Shown here: positions 8,798 to 15,522 of the stretch, piece by piece
Layout: each line of letters begins with the position of its first letter
Numbering within the stretch: the stretch's first letter is position 1
NCBI GenBank assembly: GCA_963205075.1
Contig: CAUJIU010000146.1
Location: 1 to 37,805 of the forward strand
Length of the DNA stretch: 37,805 bases
Direction of reading: 5' to 3'
Origin: Pseudomonadota bacterium
Lineage (GTDB): Bacteria > Pseudomonadota > Alphaproteobacteria > Rhodobacterales > Rhodobacteraceae
Position numbers and translations under genes: made by a program
Notes under the pieces: generated by a model
The model's input: only the letters and a program-made list of their open reading frames with translations
Databases searched by the model: none
Told to the model about the DNA's origin: nothing

Positions 8798-8956
8798 ATG
8801 GAAAACGGCGAAAAACCACAGCTTGAACGCATCCCCGCGATGCAGCAGCTGCTCGACAATCCGTTCCTGCTTCTGTTCCTCGGGGTGACCCTGCCAACCG
8901 TGCTGTACCTGATCTGGGGCATCATGGAAGTGGCATCGGTTCCCGTGGCCCATTAG
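8798..8956 (+). CDS. Small membrane protein of the heme-copper cassette (52 aa)
   Basis: A 52-residue protein (MENGEKPQLERIPAMQQL...) with one hydrophobic helix (about 22-43, FLLLFLGVTLPTVLYLIWGIME) and a short C-terminal tail. The longer frame begins at a GTG at 8744, but the ATG at 8798 follows AAGGAGA (8782-8788) at good spacing, so it is chosen. It lies 23 bp before the subunit II gene. Small single-helix subunits are common in heme-copper complexes (for example subunit IIa of ba3 oxidases and CcoQ of cbb3). An accessory subunit role is inference from size, topology and position. I do not recognise the family. Confidence 0.75.
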   Translation: MENGEKPQLERIPAMQQLLDNPFLLLFLGVTLPTVLYLIWGIMEVASVPVAH

Positions 8957-8979
8957 CCAAATCACAAGGGGTTAGATCA

Positions 8980-9534
8980 ATGGCCATTAGCTCTCCCGAG
9001 CAACGGCTCTGGTGGAAGCAACCGATCCACGGCGCTGAACTCGCCTGGATCATCGTTGTCTTCCTCTGGGGCCTGTTCATGTTCTTCTTCATGATTGCCT
9101 GGCACTTCATCGGCAATCAGAACCTGTCTACCGAGACCTACCGCGTCTCGCCCGACAGCTATGTCGAAAGGGTCGAAGCCTTCGCCGACGAGTTCCAGGC
9201 CACGGATGCCTCGGGCAATCTCATGGAGGAGGAAGGCGTTCCGGTCGTGCGTCCCCCGGCGGGCGGCGATGCCTATCTGGTGGCGCGCCTGTGGGAGTTC
9301 TGGCCGATTCTGGAGCTGAAGGTCGGTGAAAGCTACCGCTTCCACATCTCGTCTGCCGACTGGCAGCACGGCTTCTCGCTCCAGCCGGTCAACATCAACC
9401 TCTCGGTGCATCCGGGATATGAACACGTGCTGAGTCTGACCCCGACCGAAACGGGCGTCTACGGCATCGTCTGCAACGAATTCTGCGGGATCGGCCATCA
9501 CTCGATGACTGGCCGTATCCGCGTCGTCGAATAG
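8980..9534 (+). CDS. Heme-copper oxidoreductase subunit II with CuA site (NorS-like candidate)
   Basis: A 184-residue subunit II with one N-terminal transmembrane helix (about 20-43) and a periplasmic cupredoxin domain. The CuA ligands are complete: His130 (in DWQHGF), Cys165, Glu167, Cys169, His173 and Met176 in CNEFCGIGHHSM. It should therefore accept electrons from a cytochrome c or similar periplasmic donor. The single helix and short length resemble B-family (ba3-type) subunit II. The gene is directly upstream of an unusual subunit I that lacks the active-site tyrosine, so the pair resembles NorS-NorY of ammonia oxidisers. The sNOR/NorSY assignment is inference; the CuA subunit identity is secure. 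Confidence 0.88.
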   Translation: MAISSPEQRLWWKQPIHGAELAWIIVVFLWGLFMFFFMIAWHFIGNQNLSTETYRVSPDSYVERVEAFADEFQATDASGNLMEEEGVPVVRPPAGGDAYLVARLWEFWPILELKVGESYRFHISSADWQHGFSLQPVNINLSVHPGYEHVLSLTPTETGVYGIVCNEFCGIGHHSMTGRIRVVE

Positions 9535-9546
9535 GAGGGCCAGACG

Positions 9547-11271
9547 ATGGCAACAATAGATTCCGGCTTCGCCACGCCTGACACGTCGACCTACCGCACC
9601 TGCGGTTTCACCGGTCTGCGTGTCGAGCGGCAAGCAGAGCTTCTGATCCGGGTCAACGCCGTTGCGGCGGTGCTCTTTCTGGCATGGGGAGGCCTTCTGG
9701 GCCTCAGTGTCGCCCTGACCCGCTGGCCGGCAGTGCAACTGCTGCCGGCCGAATGGTTCTACCTGGCCCTGACCGGGCACGGTGCAAACGTGCTGCTGTT
9801 CTGGATCCTGTTCTTCGAGATGGCGGTGCTGCATTTCGCATCGGCCATCATCCTGGGATCGCGAATCGCGACGCCAAGATTTGCCTGGCTCGGCTTCATC
9901 ATGATGGTGGCCGGCGCGGTCATGACCAACTACACGGTGCTGCGCGGCGACAGTTCGGTGATGTTCACCAGCTATCCGCCGATGATGGCCTCGCAATGGT
10001 TCTACCTGGGGCTGATCATCTTCGCGGTGGGCGCGCTCGTCAACGTGATGGTGTTCTTCGGAACGCTGGTGGTGGCCAAGAACGAGGGCACCTATAACGG
10101 CTCCGTGCCGCTGGTGACCTTCGGCGCGATCACCGCCGCGATCATCGCGGTGTTCACCCTGGCCTCGGGCGCGATCATCCTGATCCCGACCTGGCTGTGG
10201 TCGCTGGGCCTGATCACCGAGATCGACACGCTGATGTACAAGGTGGTCTGGTGGGGCATGGGACATGCCTCCCAGCAGATCAACGTCTCGGCCCATATCG
10301 CCATCTGGTACGCGATTGCCGCGATGTGCGTCGGCGCCAAGCCCCTGTCCGAAAAGGTCAGCCGCGGCGCCTTCCTGATGTACATCCTGTTCCTGCAGCT
10401 TGCCTCGGCGCACCACCTGCTGGCCGAGCCCGGCCTCAGCTCGTCGTGGAAGATCGTCAACACCTCCTACATGATGTACCTCGCGGTCATGGCCTCGATG
10501 ATCCACGGCTTTACCGTGCCGGGCGCGATCGAGGCCGCCCAGCGGCGCAACGGCTACACCCGCGGCGCCTTCGAATGGCTGCGCAAGGCGCCCTGGGGCC
10601 ACCCGGCCTTCTCGGGCATGTTCATGAGCCTTGTGATGTTCGGCTTCATCGGCGGCATCTCGGGGGTGATCCTTGGCACCGAGCAGCTCAACGTGCTGAT
10701 GCACAACACCATCTACGTTCCGGGCCACTTCCACGGCACGGTGGTGGCGGGCACCACGCTGGCCTTCATGGCGATGACCTACTTCGTCGTGCCGCTGATC
10801 TTCCAGCGCGACATCGTCTGGCCGGGGCTGGCCAAGCTGCAGCCCTATCTCTTCGGCCTGGGCGCGGCGGGGATCTCGGTGTTCATGATGGGGGCGGGCA
10901 CGCTCGGGGTGCCGCGGCGCCAGTGGGATATCTCGCTGAGTGAGGCGGCACTGGGCTATGACTTCCCGTCGGCCGCGTATCTGATGATGGGTCTGAACGG
11001 CCTGTCGGCGATACTCGCCGCACTGGGCGGTCTGCTGTTCATCCTGATCGTCGTGGCCTCGATCCTGGCCGGTCCGCGTCTGGACCGTCCGGGCGCCAAG
11101 ATGCGGTTCCCGCTGCATCAGGGCGGTGCCGAGGCGGTTGCCGCGACGGGCAGCGAAGGCAGCCCGAAGTTGCCGGGCACGATCATCCTGGTCACGATCT
11201 TCTTCGCGGCCTTCGTGCTCTACTACTTCATCAACTGGAAGTACCTGTCGGAACTCTGGCTGTTCCAGTGA
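9547..11271 (+). CDS. Heme-copper oxidoreductase subunit I lacking the active-site Tyr; candidate nitric oxide reductase (NorY-like)
   Basis: A 574-residue polytopic membrane protein of the heme-copper oxidase superfamily. All six metal-binding histidines are present: His78 and His396 (low-spin heme), His394 (high-spin heme) and His240, His289 and His290 (CuB). In oxygen reductases of the A and B types the residue four after the first CuB His is the cross-linked Tyr (GHPxVY). Here the segment is GHASQQ, with Gln244 at that position. The cbb3-type alternative Tyr, six residues before the HH pair, is also absent (Leu283). Loss of this Tyr is a hallmark of NO reductases, including the B-family-derived groups eNOR and sNOR/NorSY. 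NO reduction to nitrous oxide is therefore the best guess. An oxygen-reducing variant is not excluded. Confidence 0.85.
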   Translation: MATIDSGFATPDTSTYRTCGFTGLRVERQAELLIRVNAVAAVLFLAWGGLLGLSVALTRWPAVQLLPAEWFYLALTGHGANVLLFWILFFEMAVLHFASAIILGSRIATPRFAWLGFIMMVAGAVMTNYTVLRGDSSVMFTSYPPMMASQWFYLGLIIFAVGALVNVMVFFGTLVVAKNEGTYNGSVPLVTFGAITAAIIAVFTLASGAIILIPTWLWSLGLITEIDTLMYKVVWWGMGHASQQINVSAHIAIWYAIAAMCVGAKPLSEKVSRGAFLMYILFLQLASAHHLLAEPGLSSSWKIVNTSYMMYLAVMASMIHGFTVPGAIEAAQRRNGYTRGAFEWLRKAPWGHPAFSGMFMSLVMFGFIGGISGVILGTEQLNVLMHNTIYVPGHFHGTVVAGTTLAFMAMTYFVVPLIFQRDIVWPGLAKLQPYLFGLGAAGISVFMMGAGTLGVPRRQWDISLSEAALGYDFPSAAYLMMGLNGLSAILAALGGLLFILIVVASILAGPRLDRPGAKMRFPLHQGGAEAVAATGSEGSPKLPGTIILVTIFFAAFVLYYFINWKYLSELWLFQ

Positions 11272-11300
11272 CGACCGGTTGAACCTGAGGAGGCTTATCA

Positions 11301-12185
11301 ATGATCCGTACCGCCCTCGACATGACGGTCTCGATCCTCAAACTCCGCATCGGCGCCTTTATCGGGCTGGCGGCGCTGGTCGGGATCATGGTCGGGGGCG
11401 GCACGGTGAACTGGGTCGAGAGCCTCGTCTTCTGCCTCGCCGTGCTCGGAGCTTCGGGCGCGGCGGGGGGCTATAACCAGTATTACGAGCGGGTGAGCGA
11501 CCGGATGATGGCCCGGACCCATACCCGGCCCTTCGCAAGCGGCACGCTGCAGGAAGGGTTCATCTGGCCGCTGTCGTTCCTGATGCTGCTGCTGGCGTCG
11601 CTGGTCATGGCCTGGTCGGTCAGCGGCACCTTGCCGACGGTCCTGCTGTTCATGGGCGCGGCAACCTACGGGCTGGTCTATACCGTCTGGCTCAAGCGCC
11701 GGACGGTCTGGAACGTGGTGATCGGCGGCGCGGCGGGATCGTTCGCGGTGCTGGCCGGCGCCGCCATGGCCGCACCCGACTTCGGACCGGTCATCGCGCC
11801 GGTGCCGCTGGTGCTGGCAATGGTGCTGTTTCTCTGGACGCCGCCGCATTTCTGGGCGCTGGCGGTGGTGCGGACCGAGGATTACCGCCGCGCCGGTATC
11901 CCGATGCTGCCGGCGGTCACCGAGCCCGATCTCTGGGGGCCGGTGATCTTCGCGCATGTGGCGGTGCTGGTGGCGATGTCGCTGGTGCCGCTTGGCCTCG
12001 GCCTCGGGCTGATCTACGGGGCCTTCGCGCTGGCGGGCGGCCTGCCGTTCGTCCGCGCCAGCTGGCGGCTGATGCGCGACCCCTCGCGCGACAATGCCAA
12101 GGCGACCTTCCGGGGATCGCTGCTGCAATTCGCCCTGCTGACGGCGGGCGTGGTCCTGGACCGCGGCATCGCATGGGCATTCTGA
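11301..12185 (+). CDS. CtaB/CyoE-like protoheme IX prenyltransferase (UbiA family), divergent
   Basis: A 294-residue polytopic UbiA-family prenyltransferase most like heme O synthase, which adds a farnesyl group to heme b in the inner membrane. The first polar motif is Asn59-x3-Glu63-x3-Asp67-x4-Arg72 (NQYYERVSDRMMARTHTRP), where canonical CtaB has Asp at the Glu63 position. Later motifs YTVWLKRRTVWN and WTPPHFWALAVVRTEDY are characteristic of CtaB. A strong GAGGAGG (11287-11293) precedes the ATG. Its place between subunit I and SCO suggests that the oxidoreductase carries a farnesylated (O- or A-type) high-spin heme. No heme A synthase (ctaA) is visible nearby. The 3' end overlaps the SCO gene by 13 bp. 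Confidence 0.85.
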   Translation: MIRTALDMTVSILKLRIGAFIGLAALVGIMVGGGTVNWVESLVFCLAVLGASGAAGGYNQYYERVSDRMMARTHTRPFASGTLQEGFIWPLSFLMLLLASLVMAWSVSGTLPTVLLFMGAATYGLVYTVWLKRRTVWNVVIGGAAGSFAVLAGAAMAAPDFGPVIAPVPLVLAMVLFLWTPPHFWALAVVRTEDYRRAGIPMLPAVTEPDLWGPVIFAHVAVLVAMSLVPLGLGLGLIYGAFALAGGLPFVRASWRLMRDPSRDNAKATFRGSLLQFALLTAGVVLDRGIAWAF

Positions 12186-13000
12186 CACGGCTGAAACCGG
12201 CGCTGATTGCCCTTGCGATCGCGGCCGGCGCCCTGCCCGCGCGAGCCGACATCAATGCCGATGCCGCCTTCGAACTCAGCCAGGCCGCCATCGGCAACCA
12301 TGTCGGCGACCATGTCCTGAACGGCATGGACGGCAAGGCGCTGTCGCTGGCCGATTTCCGGGGCAAGCCCCTGGTGATCTCGCTGGTCTTCACCAGTTGC
12401 TCCTCGGTCTGCCCGGTGGGCACCGAGGTGCTGCGCGCCCATGTCCGCGAGGCGCAGGACATACTGGGCGAGGACAGCTTTGCCATCCTGACCTTCGGGT
12501 TTGACGCCCGCAACGACAAGCCGGCCCAGCTGGCGGGGTTTGCCAATAGCCATCGGCTGACATCCATGGCCAACTGGCACCTGGCCAGCGCCGACGAGGC
12601 CACCACCGCCGCATTGCTGCACGATCTGGGCTTTTCCTACGAATCCGCCGCCGGCGGTTTCGACCACATCACCCAGACCTCGGTCATCGACGCCGAGGGA
12701 CGGGTCTACCGCCAGCTCTATGGCGAGGCCTACCCGCTGCCCCTGTTCATCGAGCCGATGAAGGACCTGGTGCTGGGGCGCAGCACAAGGTCGCTGGCGC
12801 CCGCGGACCTGTGGGACCGGCTGGCCTTCATCTGCACCGTCTACGATCCTGCCACCGGGGCATATCGATTCGACTATTCGATCTTTTTCGGCATTGTCAT
12901 CGGTGGCGTTTCACTGATCCTGACCGGTATAGTCATCCTGCGCCTGTGGCTGGGCAACCGTCGAATCGACCGGGCCGAACCAGGACATTCAAAGGGGTAG
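12173..13000 (+). CDS. SCO1/SenC copper chaperone, membrane-anchored at the C-terminus
   Basis: A 275-residue protein with a signal sequence (residues 1-25, ending ALPARAD), a thioredoxin-fold SCO domain and a C-terminal transmembrane helix (about 238-258). The copper ligands are Cys76 and Cys80 (CSSVC) and His165 (FDHITQ). SCO/SenC proteins insert copper into the CuA centre of subunit II, so this protein probably matures the CuA subunit encoded at 8980. SenC is also part of the norSY-senC cluster of Nitrosomonas, which supports the NO-reductase reading of the cassette. The C-terminal helix is a less common arrangement, since most SCO proteins are anchored by an N-terminal helix. The start overlaps the end of the CtaB-like gene. 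Confidence 0.9.
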   Translation: MGILTRLKPALIALAIAAGALPARADINADAAFELSQAAIGNHVGDHVLNGMDGKALSLADFRGKPLVISLVFTSCSSVCPVGTEVLRAHVREAQDILGEDSFAILTFGFDARNDKPAQLAGFANSHRLTSMANWHLASADEATTAALLHDLGFSYESAAGGFDHITQTSVIDAEGRVYRQLYGEAYPLPLFIEPMKDLVLGRSTRSLAPADLWDRLAFICTVYDPATGAYRFDYSIFFGIVIGGVSLILTGIVILRLWLGNRRIDRAEPGHSKG

Positions 13001-13002
13001 TC

Positions 13003-14574
13003 GTGCTGAGACGCTTGTTTAACCGGGGCTTCGACCGCGTGGAGCGGCTGCTTGACGGAGCCTTCGGGCCGGCATGGAACCCGCTGGCGCATCTGGGTTC
13101 GCTGGGGTGGCTGCTGTTCTGGGTGGTGGCCGGCACCGGGCTCTATCTGTTCATCTTCTTCGATACCGGGGTCCATGCGGCCTATGAGTCGGTCCAGTGG
13201 CTGTCGGAGGACCACTGGTATCATGCCGGTGTGGCGCGCAGCTTTCACCGCTATGCCTCCGACCTCATGGTGCTGGTGATGCTCATCCACATCCTGCGGG
13301 AATGGGCCATGGACCGGCTGCGCGGCCGGCGCTGGTTTTCCTGGGTCACCGGAGTGCCGGTCCTGTGGTTCGTCTACATCTCCGGCATTACCGGCTACTG
13401 GCTGGTCTGGGACACGCTGGCCCAATACGTGGCCACGGTCTCGACCGAGCTTCTGGACGCCCTGCCCTTCTTCAGCGAGCCGATCGCGCGCAACTTCCTG
13501 TCGCCCGAGACGCTGAACAGCCGCTTCTTCACCCTGATGGTGTTCCTGCACATCGCCATCCCGCTGATGCTGCTGCTGATGATGTGGATCCATATCCAGC
13601 GCATCACCGACGCGCGCACCAACCCGCCGCGCGGCCTGGGGATCATGACTTTGCTGGCCCTGCTGGCGGTGGCGCTGGTGATGCCGGCCGTCAGCCAGGG
13701 GCCTGCGGACCTGGCCACGGTGCCGCAACGGGTCGGGGTGGACTGGTTCATCCTGTCGCTCTACCCGGTGATCGAAAGCGTGCCGCCCGGCGTGATCTGG
13801 ACCGGCGCGCTCGTCATCACGTTCCTGATGATCGGGCTGCCATGGCTGCCGCCCCGGCGCGAGGCGCCGGCCGCCGTGGTGACGCTGGACCACTGCAACG
13901 GCTGCGCCCGCTGCGTGGCCGACTGCCCCTATGCCGCGATCACCCTGGTCGCGCGCAGCGATGGCGCGCCCTTCACCCATGAAGTGGTGGTCAACGAGGA
14001 CCGCTGCGTCTCCTGCGGCATCTGCATGGGCTCCTGCCCGTCCTCGACCCCGTTCCGCCGCTCCGAGGAACTGACCACCGGCATCGACCTGCCCAGCCGG
14101 CCGCTGTCGCAGCTGCGCCTGGAAGTGATCGAGGCGGCGCGGTCCCTGACCGGCGAGGGCCGGGTGCTGACGCTGGCCTGCCAGCACGGTTCGGCCGGGG
14201 CCGAAGGTCCGGGGCGGGTGGTGCTGCCCTGCGTCGCCATGGCTCCGCCCTCGCTGATCGACTATATCATCAGCCGCGGACTGGCCGATGGCGTGGCCAT
14301 TGCGGGGTGCAGCGAGCGCGAATGCTTCAACCGCTACGGACAGGAATGGACCGAGCAGCGGTTCGCCCGCCAGCGCGACCCCTACCTGCGCGAGCGGGTG
14401 CCGCGCGAGCGGTTGCTGTTGCTGTGGCACGGAACCAGCGAAGCGCGCCGCACCCTGCGCGAGATCGCATCGTTCGGGGCGCGGCTGGCCGCGATGCCGG
14501 CCTATGGCAAGGTCCGCCCGATCACCGAGACCAGGGCCCCCGACCGGGCCGGGGCGCCGGAGGCCGGAACATGA
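13003..14574 (+). CDS. Cytochrome b (bis-heme) / 2x[4Fe-4S] ferredoxin / MvhD-like fusion protein
   Basis: A 523-residue three-part protein. Residues about 30-220 are a cytochrome b/b6-like membrane domain with two HX13H pairs (His82/His96 and His183/His197) that would bind two b hemes, plus the family motif GYWLVWDTLAQYVATV. After another helix pair (about 210-282) comes a bacterial ferredoxin with two [4Fe-4S] motifs: Cys298-301-304-308 and Cys335-338-341-345. The C-terminal part (about 385-495; Cys393, Cys410 and GCSERECF with Cys436/Cys441) resembles the MvhD/FlpD iron-sulfur subunit linked to heterodisulfide reductases. The frame is open to 12811, but the GTG at 13003, 3 bp after the SCO stop and preceded by AAAGGGG, fits best. 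Electron transfer between quinol and a low-potential or thiol partner is inferred. No named family is recognised for the fusion. Confidence 0.82.
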   Translation: MLRRLFNRGFDRVERLLDGAFGPAWNPLAHLGSLGWLLFWVVAGTGLYLFIFFDTGVHAAYESVQWLSEDHWYHAGVARSFHRYASDLMVLVMLIHILREWAMDRLRGRRWFSWVTGVPVLWFVYISGITGYWLVWDTLAQYVATVSTELLDALPFFSEPIARNFLSPETLNSRFFTLMVFLHIAIPLMLLLMMWIHIQRITDARTNPPRGLGIMTLLALLAVALVMPAVSQGPADLATVPQRVGVDWFILSLYPVIESVPPGVIWTGALVITFLMIGLPWLPPRREAPAAVVTLDHCNGCARCVADCPYAAITLVARSDGAPFTHEVVVNEDRCVSCGICMGSCPSSTPFRRSEELTTGIDLPSRPLSQLRLEVIEAARSLTGEGRVLTLACQHGSAGAEGPGRVVLPCVAMAPPSLIDYIISRGLADGVAIAGCSERECFNRYGQEWTEQRFARQRDPYLRERVPRERLLLLWHGTSEARRTLREIASFGARLAAMPAYGKVRPITETRAPDRAGAPEAGT

Positions 14575-15083
14575 CGCGCCCGGCACGCTATCGCGACATG
14601 GTGGCGGGCGGGATCGTCACGCTGGCGGTCACCGCCGGGGCCGCGTGGCTGTCGGCCAAGCCCGAATGGCAGAGCCTCGAGCCCGGCATGGCGCTGGTCA
14701 GGATCAGCTTCACCCATGGCGGCGACCGCTCCGGCAGCTGCCGCCCGCTGACCGCCGAAGAACTGGCGACCCTGCCGCGCAACATGCAGCGCAAGGAGAT
14801 CTGCGACACGCATTATCCGCCGGTCACGGTCGAACTGGATGTCGACGGGCAGACCGTCCTGGCGCGCGAGCTGCCGCCGTCCGGCTTCAACGGCACCGGA
14901 CCCTCGCGGCTCTACCAGCGCATCGAATTGCCGGCGGGCAGTCATGACTTCGTGGCCCGCCTGCGTGACAACCCGCAAACCGCGGGCTTTGACTATGAAA
15001 ACCGGGCGCAGGCGGATCTTGTGCCCGGCCAGAGCTACGTGATCGAATTCAAACCGGCACAGGGCGGCTTCACCTTTCGGTGA
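14571..15083 (+). CDS. Membrane-anchored protein of unknown function in the heme-copper cassette
   Basis: A 170-residue protein not recognised. It has an N-terminal hydrophobic helix (about 10-28, VAGGIVTLAVTAGAAWLS) and then a soluble domain that should be periplasmic. The domain contains two cysteines (in GSCRPLTAEE and KEICDTHYPP), a C-x-x-H pair in the second, and a beta-rich stretch (VTVELDVDGQTV, IELPAGSHDFVARLRDN). The latter reads like an immunoglobulin-like or FixH/CcoH-type fold. That comparison is by eye only. The ATG at 14571 overlaps the stop of the cytochrome b fusion (ATGA), so the two are translationally coupled. An assembly or accessory role for the complex is inferred from this coupling. 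Confidence 0.78.
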   Translation: MTRPARYRDMVAGGIVTLAVTAGAAWLSAKPEWQSLEPGMALVRISFTHGGDRSGSCRPLTAEELATLPRNMQRKEICDTHYPPVTVELDVDGQTVLARELPPSGFNGTGPSRLYQRIELPAGSHDFVARLRDNPQTAGFDYENRAQADLVPGQSYVIEFKPAQGGFTFR

Positions 15084-15114
15084 CACCCGCCCATAGCGGA
15101 AGGGATCAAGACCC

Positions 15115-15510
15115 ATGCCCGGCATCAAATGGAAGCCCGAATACAGCGTCGGCGACCCCGGAATCGACGCCGAACATCGTGAACTGGTCGATCTGGTGAA
15201 CACCGCGGCGGCGGCGCTGCTGGCCCATCAGCCCGATGACGATATCCAGAGCGCCTTCGGCGACCTGCTGCGCGCCATCACCGCCCATTTCGCGCTGGAG
15301 GAACGCCAGATGCGCGAGACCCGCTACGACCAGCTGCAACCGCACAAGGATGACCATGAGCGGCTGCTGGACTCGCTGCGTGACCTGATGGACGAGCCGC
15401 GCGACGGCGAGACCGCCGCCCAGGCCCTGACCGAGGCGCTGGAGGAATGGTTCGCGGGGCATTTCCGCGTCCATGATTCGCGGCTGCACCGCAAGCTCGG
15501 CCCGCATTAG
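15115..15510 (+). CDS. Bacteriohemerythrin (non-heme diiron protein)
   Basis: A 131-residue single-domain hemerythrin. The full set of diiron ligands is present: His21, His58 and Glu62 (HFALE), His77 and His81 (HKDDH), and His116 and Asp121 (HFRVHD). Such proteins reversibly bind oxygen, and several bind or sense NO. It is cytoplasmic by lack of a signal. It closes the heme-copper cassette 31 bp after the previous gene. Delivery of oxygen or NO to, or buffering around, the membrane enzyme is a reasonable inference. It converges on kduD with a 12-bp gap and no terminator. Confidence 0.92.
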   Translation: MPGIKWKPEYSVGDPGIDAEHRELVDLVNTAAAALLAHQPDDDIQSAFGDLLRAITAHFALEERQMRETRYDQLQPHKDDHERLLDSLRDLMDEPRDGETAAQALTEALEEWFAGHFRVHDSRLHRKLGPH

Positions 15511-15522
15511 CGGCCAAAGCCC

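Noticed and set aside
8977-11301. Long minus-strand open frame (774 codons) opposite the heme-copper genes
   Set aside because: It is a shadow of the plus-strand CuA and subunit I genes in GC-rich DNA. Its translation is low-complexity, rich in Arg, His, Gln and Asp, with no domain.
12811-13002. Upstream extension of the cytochrome b fusion frame into the SCO gene
   Set aside because: The extension is out-of-frame SCO sequence. The GTG at 13003 with AAAGGGG gives the natural start of the cytochrome b domain.
8658-15098. CGCCCATAGCG at both 8658-8668 and 15088-15098, before the first and last genes of the heme-copper cassette
   Set aside because: An 11-base match in GC-rich DNA could be chance. 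The flanking bases agree only weakly, so I do not claim a regulatory element.
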